Shown here piece after piece: positions 9,815 to 17,218 of a stretch of DNA of 64,000 nt (position 1 is the first letter of the stretch; the number at the start of each line of letters is the position of its first letter). The stretch is from Bacillota bacterium. GTDB taxonomy: Bacteria > Bacillota > Sulfobacillia > Sulfobacillales > Sulfobacillaceae. The stretch lies in contig JAPNUO010000002.1 of NCBI GenBank assembly GCA_026627065.1, positions 186,001 to 250,000 on the forward strand, given 5' to 3'. A program made the position numbers and the translations under genes. The notes under the pieces are model-generated. The model made no database searches, was not told where the DNA came from, and saw nothing but the letters and a program-made list of their open reading frames with translations.

Positions 9815-11023
9815 ATGGCCGAGGGTGTCGCCTTTTACCTTTTGATGCACCAGCCTTGGCGCTTTCGCCTGCAGGACAACGGGGCGGCCACGCTGTCGGA
9901 GCGGCTCTTTGACGATGAGCTGAACGGGAAATACTTTCGCGGGGTCGCCGCCCGCTCCTATCGCCCTATGCTCCGGCTGCTCCAGGCGCTCTTGGCCGAG
10001 GGGCTCGAAGTTAACCTGGGACTGTCCTGGACCTTTTGGGAACAGGCGCACAAGTACACGCCGGATTTGGTGCCGGAGCTGCGCGCCGTCCTTCAGCACC
10101 CGGGCGTGGAACTCGTGGGCGTCGAGCCCTACCACAGCGTCCTGCCGCTGGTCGACATCGGCCTCTTTCGGCGCCGGATGCGGTGGATGCGCGCAACCTG
10201 GGCGCGGGAACTGGGGAAGACCGTGCGTGTCACCGATACCACGGAAATGTTTTATTCCGATCCCATTTACTGGGCGCTCGCGGCCGAGGGCTTTGAAGCC
10301 ATGGTCATCGACGGGCGGCCGCAGGTGGTCGGCACCGAGAGCCCCTTTGGCCGCTACGCCGGGCCGGGCCCGCTCTCGGTCATTGCGCGCCATTGGCGGC
10401 TCTCGGACGATGTCGGGTATCGCTTCAGCAACCGGGAGTGGGACGGCTATCCGCTGATGGCGCCCACTTATGCGGACTGGATTCGTCAGGCTCCCGGGGA
10501 TGTCGTCATGGTGGGGTGGGATTTTGAAACCTTTGGCGAACATCACCGCGATCACACGGGCATTTTCGAGTTTTTCGCGCGGCTGCCGCGGGAGTTGGCA
10601 GCCCAAGGCGTCCGCACCGTGCGCTTTCAGGACATATTGGAGCGCCCTGCCCACGGCCGACTGACGCCGCCGCTCCGGCCCACCACTTGGGCCGGCCAAG
10701 GGGACATCAGCTTCTTCTTGGGAAATGCCAGGCAGTGGGACCTCTTTTGCCGCATGCAGGGCGTGCTGGCGAAAGCCCAGATGGCGCGGCGGGCCGCGTG
10801 GCTCGATCTGGCGCTTCGCCTGATGCAGTCCGATCATCTGCACATGTTGCACTGGGATTCCGCCTGGGGCCCGGAAGCCGACGTGTCGATGTACTTTACG
10901 CCCGGCGAATGGTGGGAGTTGGGACGGGCCGCCATCATTGCCGGGCTAGTCGACGTGTTCGAGCGCATGAGCCGCGCCCTGGATGGTGCCTTGTCCGGCG
11001 AGAGCCGCACGGAGGCGCGCTAG
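9815..11023 (+). CDS. GH57 family glycoside hydrolase / glucanotransferase-like protein
   Basis: A 402-residue retaining-type GH57 protein. Family motifs in order: HQPWR at residues 12-16, GVEPYH in the second conserved region, the likely nucleophile E144 in TDTTEMFYSD, and the acid D236 in VGWDFETFGEHH. Known GH57 activities include alpha-amylase, 4-alpha-glucanotransferase and branching enzyme; the sequence does not decide. I use ATG 9815, 5 bases after the GT4 stop; the open frame upstream is only overlap. The stop and the next ATG abut directly (TAGATG). No signal peptide is visible, so it should act on cytoplasmic alpha-glucan made or turned over by this operon. Confidence 0.8.
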   Translation: MAEGVAFYLLMHQPWRFRLQDNGAATLSERLFDDELNGKYFRGVAARSYRPMLRLLQALLAEGLEVNLGLSWTFWEQAHKYTPDLVPELRAVLQHPGVELVGVEPYHSVLPLVDIGLFRRRMRWMRATWARELGKTVRVTDTTEMFYSDPIYWALAAEGFEAMVIDGRPQVVGTESPFGRYAGPGPLSVIARHWRLSDDVGYRFSNREWDGYPLMAPTYADWIRQAPGDVVMVGWDFETFGEHHRDHTGIFEFFARLPRELAAQGVRTVRFQDILERPAHGRLTPPLRPTTWAGQGDISFFLGNARQWDLFCRMQGVLAKAQMARRAAWLDLALRLMQSDHLHMLHWDSAWGPEADVSMYFTPGEWWELGRAAIIAGLVDVFERMSRALDGALSGESRTEAR

Positions 11024-13036
11024 ATGGCGCGTGACATCCCCATTGGCAACGGCAACATGCTGGTCGCCTTTAACCACTTGTATCAAATTTGCGACTGGTA
11101 CTTTCCGTTGGTGGGGCAGGAGAACCACACCGCAGGCCACCCGTTTCGGCTGGGGATCATGTGGCAGCACCAGTTTAGCTGGGTGGACGACGCAGCTTGG
11201 GAACGACGGCTGCGCTACCAGGAGCGCACGCTTGCCACCGACGTCACGCTAGCCCATGCAGGGTGGGGAGTGACCGTGCGGGTCACCGACTTCGTGGACG
11301 TGCACGACAACATTCTGTTGCGGCGGTTTGAATGGCAAAATCCCCGCGCGGAGCCCGCGGCCCTGCGCATCTTTTTCCACCACGATTTCCATCTGTACGG
11401 CGTGGATGTCGGCGACACGGTGTTTTACGATCCCATGACGCAAGCCCTCGTCCACTACAAAGGGCATCGGTATTTTCTGATGTCCGGCCAGGTGGGGGAG
11501 GCTGTCGGGGTGTCCGAGTGGGCGATAGGCCGGAAGGAAGTTGGCGGCATGGAAGGCACCTGGCGCGACGCCGAGGACGGCCGGCTGGAACAGAACGCCA
11601 TTGCCCAGGGCTCGGTGGATTCCACGTACGCCTTGACGCTGGAACTGGACGCGGGACAGACGGGCGTGCTGTGGGCCTGGGTGTGCGCCGGGCAGAGCCT
11701 CGAAGAAGTGCGGCAGCTGAACAGCGTGGTGGCGTTTGAGACGCCGGGCGCCCTCCTCGACCGTACGGAGGCGGTGTGGCGGCTTTGGCTCAAGAAGAAG
11801 CGGGTCTCCCTTGCGGAGGCGGATCCTTTTGAACCATTGTACGATCGATCCCTCCTCATTCTGCGGACCAATGTCGACAACCGCGGAGGCATTCTCGCCG
11901 CCAACGACTCCGACATTATGCACCATAGTCGGGACACGTACTCCTACGTCTGGCCGCGCGACGGCGCCTGGGTGGCGCGCGCCCTGGACGTGGCCGGCTA
12001 CCCGACGCTGTCCGCGCGCTTTTTCGCGTTTGCGGCGGATGTCCTCGATCCTGGCGGCTATTTTTTGCACAAGTACAACCCGGATCGCTCGCTTGCCTCC
12101 TCGTGGCATCCCTGGTGGATGGAGGGACGGCCGGAGCTTCCCATTCAAGAGGACGAAACCGGGGTGGTGCTCTGGGCGCTCTGGCAGCACTTTGTCGACT
12201 GGCGCGACGTGGAAGTGGTGGAGCCTTGGCTAAACCGCCTGGTCTTTGAGGCCGGCCAGTTCTTGGCCGACTATCGCCATCCCAAAACCGGGCTGCCGTG
12301 GCCGTCGTGGGATCTGTGGGAAGAGCGGCGCGGTATTCACGCCTACACGGTCGCGGCCGTCTACGCCGGGTTGACGGCGGCAAGCCGCTTTGCCCGGGCC
12401 TTTGGCGCCCGGGAACGCGCGGCGAGTTTCCAGCGGGCCGCCGATGAAGTGAACGCAGCCTTTTTCCAGTACTTTTGGGATCAGGCCGAAAACCGCTTTC
12501 TCCGCCGCCTGGTGCCCAGCGTGGACGCGCCCGACACCTTTCAGACCGACGCGACGGCGGACGCGAGCCTGTTGCTGCTGCCCCAACTAGGCCTGGTGGA
12601 TCCCGGCGACCCCCGAATGCGGCAAACCGCCCGCTGGGTGCGCGAGCGCCTGTGGGTACCCACCGCCGTGGGAGGACTGGCGCGCTACGAGAACGACAGC
12701 TATCAGCGCGATCCGCGCCACATGGCGCTGCCCGGCAATCCTTGGTTTTTGTGCACGTTATGGTATGCCGATTATGTGATGATGACCGCCAGCACGGTCG
12801 ATGAGCTCCAGCCGGCGAGCCAACTTTTGGCGTGGGCAGCGGATCACGCGCGGGCCAGCGGAGTGATGGCCGAGCAACTGGATCCCGAACGCGGCACGCC
12901 GGTCTCGGTGAGTCCCCTCACCTGGAGCCACGCAGCCTTTGTCTTGAGCCTGGCCCGTTACCGCGAGGCGTTGGCGAAACTGACGCCCCAGACGGCTCGC
13001 GGGGAAGACTGGGGCGTCGAGCGCATCGGCTGGTAA
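11024..13036 (+). CDS. GH15 family glucoamylase/trehalase-like enzyme (cytoplasmic, 670 aa)
   Basis: An inverting GH15 enzyme: N-terminal beta-sandwich domain (about 1-270, starting IPIGNGNMLVAFNHLY) and a C-terminal (alpha/alpha)6 barrel. Barrel motifs are YVWPRDGAWVAR, the general acid E433 in WDLWEERRGIH, and the base E617 in MAEQLDPERG just before SPLTWSHAAFV. All catalytic residues are present. GH15 enzymes release glucose from alpha-1,4 glucans or split trehalose; the substrate here is unknown. The start directly abuts the GH57 stop, so the two are co-translated. No secretion signal. It faces a second, distinct GH15 gene across 4 bases. Confidence 0.85.
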   Translation: MARDIPIGNGNMLVAFNHLYQICDWYFPLVGQENHTAGHPFRLGIMWQHQFSWVDDAAWERRLRYQERTLATDVTLAHAGWGVTVRVTDFVDVHDNILLRRFEWQNPRAEPAALRIFFHHDFHLYGVDVGDTVFYDPMTQALVHYKGHRYFLMSGQVGEAVGVSEWAIGRKEVGGMEGTWRDAEDGRLEQNAIAQGSVDSTYALTLELDAGQTGVLWAWVCAGQSLEEVRQLNSVVAFETPGALLDRTEAVWRLWLKKKRVSLAEADPFEPLYDRSLLILRTNVDNRGGILAANDSDIMHHSRDTYSYVWPRDGAWVARALDVAGYPTLSARFFAFAADVLDPGGYFLHKYNPDRSLASSWHPWWMEGRPELPIQEDETGVVLWALWQHFVDWRDVEVVEPWLNRLVFEAGQFLADYRHPKTGLPWPSWDLWEERRGIHAYTVAAVYAGLTAASRFARAFGARERAASFQRAADEVNAAFFQYFWDQAENRFLRRLVPSVDAPDTFQTDATADASLLLLPQLGLVDPGDPRMRQTARWVRERLWVPTAVGGLARYENDSYQRDPRHMALPGNPWFLCTLWYADYVMMTASTVDELQPASQLLAWAADHARASGVMAEQLDPERGTPVSVSPLTWSHAAFVLSLARYREALAKLTPQTARGEDWGVERIGW

Positions 13037-13040
13037 ATGG

Positions 13041-15428
13041 CTACGCAGGGTCTCCCTCGCCGGGATCAAATTCTAGACGGAAATTTTGGCCTTCCCAGTG
13101 CTCGGCCTCCGTCCAGTAAAAGGTGAACTCAACCGCTGCGGCGCCTGTGAGCGAGATATCCGCGTAATACATGCCGAGCCCGCTGTCGTTTAGGACCACC
13201 GTGTCATGGTGCTGCCACTCGTCTTTGGTGTAGATGAGGCGGGCCGGCGCCCCCACCGCAATGCGCAGGATTTCCTCCCCAGGATGCCATCGCCGGCGCT
13301 TATGGTTAAACTGCCAGAACAGCCGGCGGGTGTCTGGCGGCTGGTTGATGTAGCGGTTGGCGACCACCGGCTGAGTTTCGAAAATGCGGCCCATTTTGAG
13401 CGATTGCAGCAGCTTCACGTACTCCGCATGGGCCCACACCAGCGGCATGGCCGACCCCGACGGCCGTCCATAAAAGAGCTCGCGTTCCGGAATGTCCGGT
13501 CCGTCCCAGACCTGCTCGGGAATGAGCCCGCCGTCGGACGCCGCCCCTTCCATGGCGCGGACATACGGCAGCGGATCCTCGCCGTGGACCAGCGCGTAGT
13601 GGCCGCGTTCGCCCGCCAGCAAGGGCCAGAGGCGACCAATGCCGGTGCCTTGGTAGGGCGAGCCGTCGGCCTGCTCGCCGTAGCCGTCAAAATTGTAGCG
13701 GTAATACAACGGGCCGTACGGCAAGTCCTTGCGCAGGATGGCGTCGTACGCGCGGACCGATTCCTCAATGTGCGGGTCATGAGGCGACTTGATCCCATGG
13801 CGCACAAGTTCCAAAAATCCGCCGTCGATGACCGCCACTTCGGGAAAGAGGTTGGGCGCTTCGGGAGGCCGATTTTTGATGGGGACCCAGCCGGTCTGCA
13901 CATTGCCGTCGGGACTGTCGCCGCTGTCCACGTGAATGCGGATGTAGTGGCGGGGAAAGCGGGGGTCGACGGCCCCATGGGTCGTAAAGGTCCAACGATC
14001 GAGGTTGGCCGCCCAGTAATCGGCCACCGCTTCCGCATACTCGGCTACGAGAAACTCGTGGCGCTCTCGGGCCAGACTGGCGCCCATGACGAGAGCGCTG
14101 ATGCAGGCGGCCAGCGTGGCCGGGGAGTAGCCGCCGTCTTCTTCCCAGCGCTCCTGCTGGGTGATGGGGCCAGCGCTGACTAAAAACGCCATCGCCTTTT
14201 TCACCATCGGGTACGGATCTTCGCCGGGGCGCATGGCGCCCAGCTGGTGGAGGCGATAGGCGAGGTGGATCGGGAAGGCGGTCTCGTCCAGCTGCGACCC
14301 CGGCCAGTAGGGCAGTCCGTCCAGCCAGAAGTTTTGCGCCCAGGCCCCGTTTTCTTGCTGGGTGGCCATGAGAAACAGCAAGGACTGGCGAGCCGCATTG
14401 AGATCGCCCAGCGCGATGAAGGCATTGGCAGCCTCCACCATGTCGCGCGGCCACACCAGATGGTATCCTCCGATGTTGCCGTCGCCGCAGGCCTGACCCC
14501 AGGGAATCGACAAGGAGGCGATAATGCCGCCGGGGAACAATTTGCCGTGGTGGGTCTTCAACACCATGGCGGACACCCGCTGCTCGTGGCTGTGGGGGTC
14601 GTCCTCCGGCAAGAGGTTTGGCAGGGACAACAGGTACTGCGACCACTCCGCGATGTAATGGCTTTCGATATTGGCGTAGTCGTGAAGCAGCGTCAGTTCG
14701 GCCGTAAAGAGCGCTTCGCGGCGGTTGCGGCCAAAGCTCATGACGATCATGAGCGGCTTTCCCTCGCGAAAGTCCAGTTCCGCCGTCATGGCGACATTGC
14801 CGTGTTCCGCCCGTTGATATTCAATGAGCTCACGAGTGTGAAAGAGCTGCGTCCAGCCGTCCGACGCGCCCACAAAGCCGACACTTTGCCGCAGGAACGG
14901 CTGCGTCGCGGTCACGCAGAGGTAAATTTGATCGCGCCAGGCCAAAAGGCCGGGCCGTCCTCGCAAGGACACCAATTCCGCCGAATTGTCGCCGCCTTGG
15001 TTGCCCACGTGCGGCGCTGCCAAAAGAAACACGCGGTAATCGCCAGGGTGCCCCTTGAGAACGGTAAACGCGGTCTCTTGCACCAAGGCGTTGCCGCTGG
15101 GCCAGGTGACGATGCGCTTGGTGATGCGAAATCGTCCTTGGGGGTCCTCATTGATCAAGAGAAAGGCGGGTGCCTCATGGCTAATGTATTGAATGCGGTG
15201 CGTCAAATCGCGTTTTTCTTCCCAAAAACCGCCGTCGCGGGAGACCACCAACAGCTGCATGTCGCGAGTATTGGCAACATCCATGCGCGGAAAGTAGATT
15301 TCGTTCAAAATGCCGTGGGAGATGGTGAACCAGACAGTGGACGTCGGAGAGATTGACGTGCCCACCCCTGCTTTGGCGCTAGAGGTCCACCGGGCTTCAA
15401 TGCCGGGCCGGCCAGGTGCTTCGGTCAT
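13041..15428 (-). CDS. GH15 family glucan 1,4-alpha-glucosidase-like enzyme (795 aa)
   Basis: A second, longer GH15 protein with the bacterial glucoamylase/glucodextranase layout: N-terminal domain with TVWFTISHGILNEIYFPR, barrel motif YHLVWPRDMVEAANAF, substrate-contact QLDETAFPIHLAYRL, and the late IPEQVWDGPDIPE with PLVWAHAEYVKLLQS around the base. The C-terminal about 100 residues form an extra beta domain. No signal peptide, so cytoplasmic. It is transcribed convergently to the operon ending at 13036 and divergently from the second nucleotidyltransferase. Expected to release glucose from the non-reducing ends of alpha-glucans. It is clearly not a recent duplicate of the 670-residue GH15 neighbour. 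Confidence 0.87.
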   Translation of the reverse strand: MTEAPGRPGIEARWTSSAKAGVGTSISPTSTVWFTISHGILNEIYFPRMDVANTRDMQLLVVSRDGGFWEEKRDLTHRIQYISHEAPAFLLINEDPQGRFRITKRIVTWPSGNALVQETAFTVLKGHPGDYRVFLLAAPHVGNQGGDNSAELVSLRGRPGLLAWRDQIYLCVTATQPFLRQSVGFVGASDGWTQLFHTRELIEYQRAEHGNVAMTAELDFREGKPLMIVMSFGRNRREALFTAELTLLHDYANIESHYIAEWSQYLLSLPNLLPEDDPHSHEQRVSAMVLKTHHGKLFPGGIIASLSIPWGQACGDGNIGGYHLVWPRDMVEAANAFIALGDLNAARQSLLFLMATQQENGAWAQNFWLDGLPYWPGSQLDETAFPIHLAYRLHQLGAMRPGEDPYPMVKKAMAFLVSAGPITQQERWEEDGGYSPATLAACISALVMGASLARERHEFLVAEYAEAVADYWAANLDRWTFTTHGAVDPRFPRHYIRIHVDSGDSPDGNVQTGWVPIKNRPPEAPNLFPEVAVIDGGFLELVRHGIKSPHDPHIEESVRAYDAILRKDLPYGPLYYRYNFDGYGEQADGSPYQGTGIGRLWPLLAGERGHYALVHGEDPLPYVRAMEGAASDGGLIPEQVWDGPDIPERELFYGRPSGSAMPLVWAHAEYVKLLQSLKMGRIFETQPVVANRYINQPPDTRRLFWQFNHKRRRWHPGEEILRIAVGAPARLIYTKDEWQHHDTVVLNDSGLGMYYADISLTGAAAVEFTFYWTEAEHWEGQNFRLEFDPGEGDPA

Positions 15429-15701
15429 CGCATGCTCCTTTACCTTTGCATCATTCCGTCGTGCGGGTCAACAGGCTCCATAGCTTTGGCGGTGTGCGGT
15501 GTTTCGCTCCAGGACAGTGTATCACACCAGCCGCAGGTGCGACCGCGGCATCAGGGCTTTCAGCCGTCTGGTTTGACGCCGTTTGGCGTCGGCAGCAGGG
15601 CCGGAAGATCCTAGGCGGCACCGCGCGGCCCCGGTACCCTAAGAGTACCGCAGGACAAGCATCGGCGAGGGTCGCCGAATGCCGGGAAAGGATGACTGCT
15701 C
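15429..15701. promoter_or_regulatory. Divergent intergenic region between GH15 and nucleotidyltransferase genes
   Basis: 273 bases that must hold promoters for both flanking genes. An inverted repeat CGGTAC-N7-GTACCG lies at 15632-15650, about 50 bases before the second nucleotidyltransferase, and could be an operator or weak hairpin. No consensus -35/-10 pair was found by eye. Confidence 0.35.
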
Positions 15702-16796
15702 ATGCGCGCGATAATTTTGGCCGGAGGCCGCGGCACCCGTTTAAATCCCCTGACCCAGTCTCTGCCTAAGCCGTTGGTGCCGGTGTTTGACCGGCCGCTA
15801 ATCTTTCACCAAATTGACTGGTTAAGGGCGAACGGGGTGACGGAGATCGTGGTGTCGGTCGGCTACCTGGCCGACCGCCTGCTGGAGGCGCTGGCTATTC
15901 CCGTGCCAGGCGTCCGGCTGCGCATTGTGCGCGAGGAAGAACCGCTTGGCACCGCCGGCGCAGTGGCGTTTGCCCTTCAAGGGATGCGAGGATCGGAGCC
16001 GGTGCTGGTGATTCCCGGCGATGCCCTCTCCGATATCAATCTTCAAAGTTTCTATGACGCGTTCTCCACGGCCGAGGAGCCCATGGCCCTTATCATCCAC
16101 GAGGTCGCCGATCCGCGGGGATTCGGGGTGGTGACCACCGATGGCGAGGGGCGCGTCACGGCGTTTTTAGAAAAGCCAGCCGGCTACCAGGGGCGGGGGC
16201 TCGTGAACACCGGAATTTACGCCGTCAGGCCCGAGAGCTTGGCCTGGGACGGCGCGCGCCCGAGGGATTTTGCGTATGACGTCTTTCCTGAACTGGTGGC
16301 CTGCCGAGCCCTCCGGGCGTATCGGGCCGCGGGGTATTGGTCGGACCTCGGTACCTTGGCGCAGTATCGCCAGGCCCATTTCGACGTGTTGGACGGCGTC
16401 ATGGATTTGCCGGCGGCGCGCCATCGGGCGGCGTCGGTGAAGCTGGCGCCCTCGGTGCGGATCGTCCCTCCGGTCTGGCTAGGCGATCAGGTGGTGATTG
16501 AGGCGGAGGCGACGGTGGGGCCGTATGCGGTCATCGGCAGCGGCAGCCGGCTCGGCCCCTGGACCAAGGTGTCACACGCCATTTTAGGACGCCAGGTGGT
16601 GCTGGGCGCCGAAACCCGCGTAGAAGGTGCCGTCGTCGCCGACGATGTCATGACCCAGGGCCCCTGCCGGATTGCGCAGGATGCGGCGGTGGGGCGGGCG
16701 GCCCGGCTTTACTGGGGTAGCCGAGTCGGTGCTGGAGAGCGCGTGCCCGAGCGCTATCGCGTGCTGGCGGAACGCCACCCGGCCCAAGGCGCCTAG
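15702..16796 (+). CDS. Sugar-1-phosphate nucleotidyltransferase with beta-helix tail (copy 2)
   Basis: A 364-residue paralogue of the gene at 7383 with the same architecture and near-identical signatures: AGGRGTRLNPLTQSLPKPLVP, GTAGAVAF, VIPGDALSDIN, YWSDLGTLAQYRQ, and a C-terminal hexapeptide domain (VGPYAVIGSGSRLG). AAAGG lies about 12 bases before the ATG. The first ten residues are identical in both copies, while the middle and tail have diverged clearly, so this is an old duplication or two paralogues kept for different sugars. It is separated from the operon by a convergent GH15 gene and appears to be transcribed on its own. Confidence 0.85.
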   Translation: MRAIILAGGRGTRLNPLTQSLPKPLVPVFDRPLIFHQIDWLRANGVTEIVVSVGYLADRLLEALAIPVPGVRLRIVREEEPLGTAGAVAFALQGMRGSEPVLVIPGDALSDINLQSFYDAFSTAEEPMALIIHEVADPRGFGVVTTDGEGRVTAFLEKPAGYQGRGLVNTGIYAVRPESLAWDGARPRDFAYDVFPELVACRALRAYRAAGYWSDLGTLAQYRQAHFDVLDGVMDLPAARHRAASVKLAPSVRIVPPVWLGDQVVIEAEATVGPYAVIGSGSRLGPWTKVSHAILGRQVVLGAETRVEGAVVADDVMTQGPCRIAQDAAVGRAARLYWGSRVGAGERVPERYRVLAERHPAQGA

Positions 16797-17029
16797 GGGC
16801 GTCGTGCGACGTTCAGCGGCCGGCCGAGCGCGCCGGGGCGAGGCGCGGGGGGCTTCGTGTTTTCGTCGGCCCCGCGCGAAACGGGAATCAGTGGGGCGAG
16901 AGGGAGCCGCGGCGCATTTTTGAGCCGCGGCCCGTCTTGATCCAGGAAGCGCGCAATCCCAGACGACCCCTCCTGAGCGGTGCCTACGGGTTCCCGGACC
17001 GTGTCCTGGCCGCACGCCGGCATCCGCCT

Positions 17030-17050
17030 GCGCTATAATATTTATAGTGC
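17030..17050 (+). promoter_or_regulatory. Promoter -10 with overlapping inverted repeat (candidate operator)
   Basis: A perfect TATAAT (17034-17039) sits inside the inverted repeat GCGCTATAA-TAT-TTATAGTGC, 9-base arms with one mismatch. No good -35 is visible. The region 16797-17100 has no other gene apart from the small ORF starting at 17075. A repressor binding here would block the promoter of the MFS-acyltransferase gene. Confidence 0.5.
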
Positions 17051-17074
17051 AAAGAATTTGGAGGGCAGGAAGAG

Positions 17075-17218
17075 ATGGCCACAAAGTCCATTAAAGGACG
17101 GTGGGAGGAATGGAGCAAGCGCTGTCGCCTCGCCCGCTGCTTCCGCCCACGCGGCGCCAGCAGTGGGGCCTGCAAGGGTATTGGTTTTCTTTTAATCTCC
17201 AAGGATCTGCACTTTTAA
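17075..17218 (+). CDS. Small overlapping ORF (47 aa), possible leader peptide
   Basis: ATG 17075 has by far the best ribosome binding site in the area (GGAGGGCAGGAAGAG just upstream). It opens a 47-residue basic, cysteine-containing frame (MATKSIKGRWEEWSKRC...) that overlaps the start of the MFS-acyltransferase gene in another frame. It could couple translation of the downstream gene or be spurious. No homologue recognised. Confidence 0.3.
   Translation: MATKSIKGRWEEWSKRCRLARCFRPRGASSGACKGIGFLLISKDLHF

Noticed and set aside
11249..12190. 313-codon minus-strand frame opposite the GH15 gene
   Set aside because: Antisense shadow in high-GC DNA; the plus strand has intact GH15 catalytic motifs.
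14247..15356. 369-codon plus-strand frame opposite the second GH15 gene
   Set aside because: No recognisable motif; the minus strand carries a complete GH15 enzyme.
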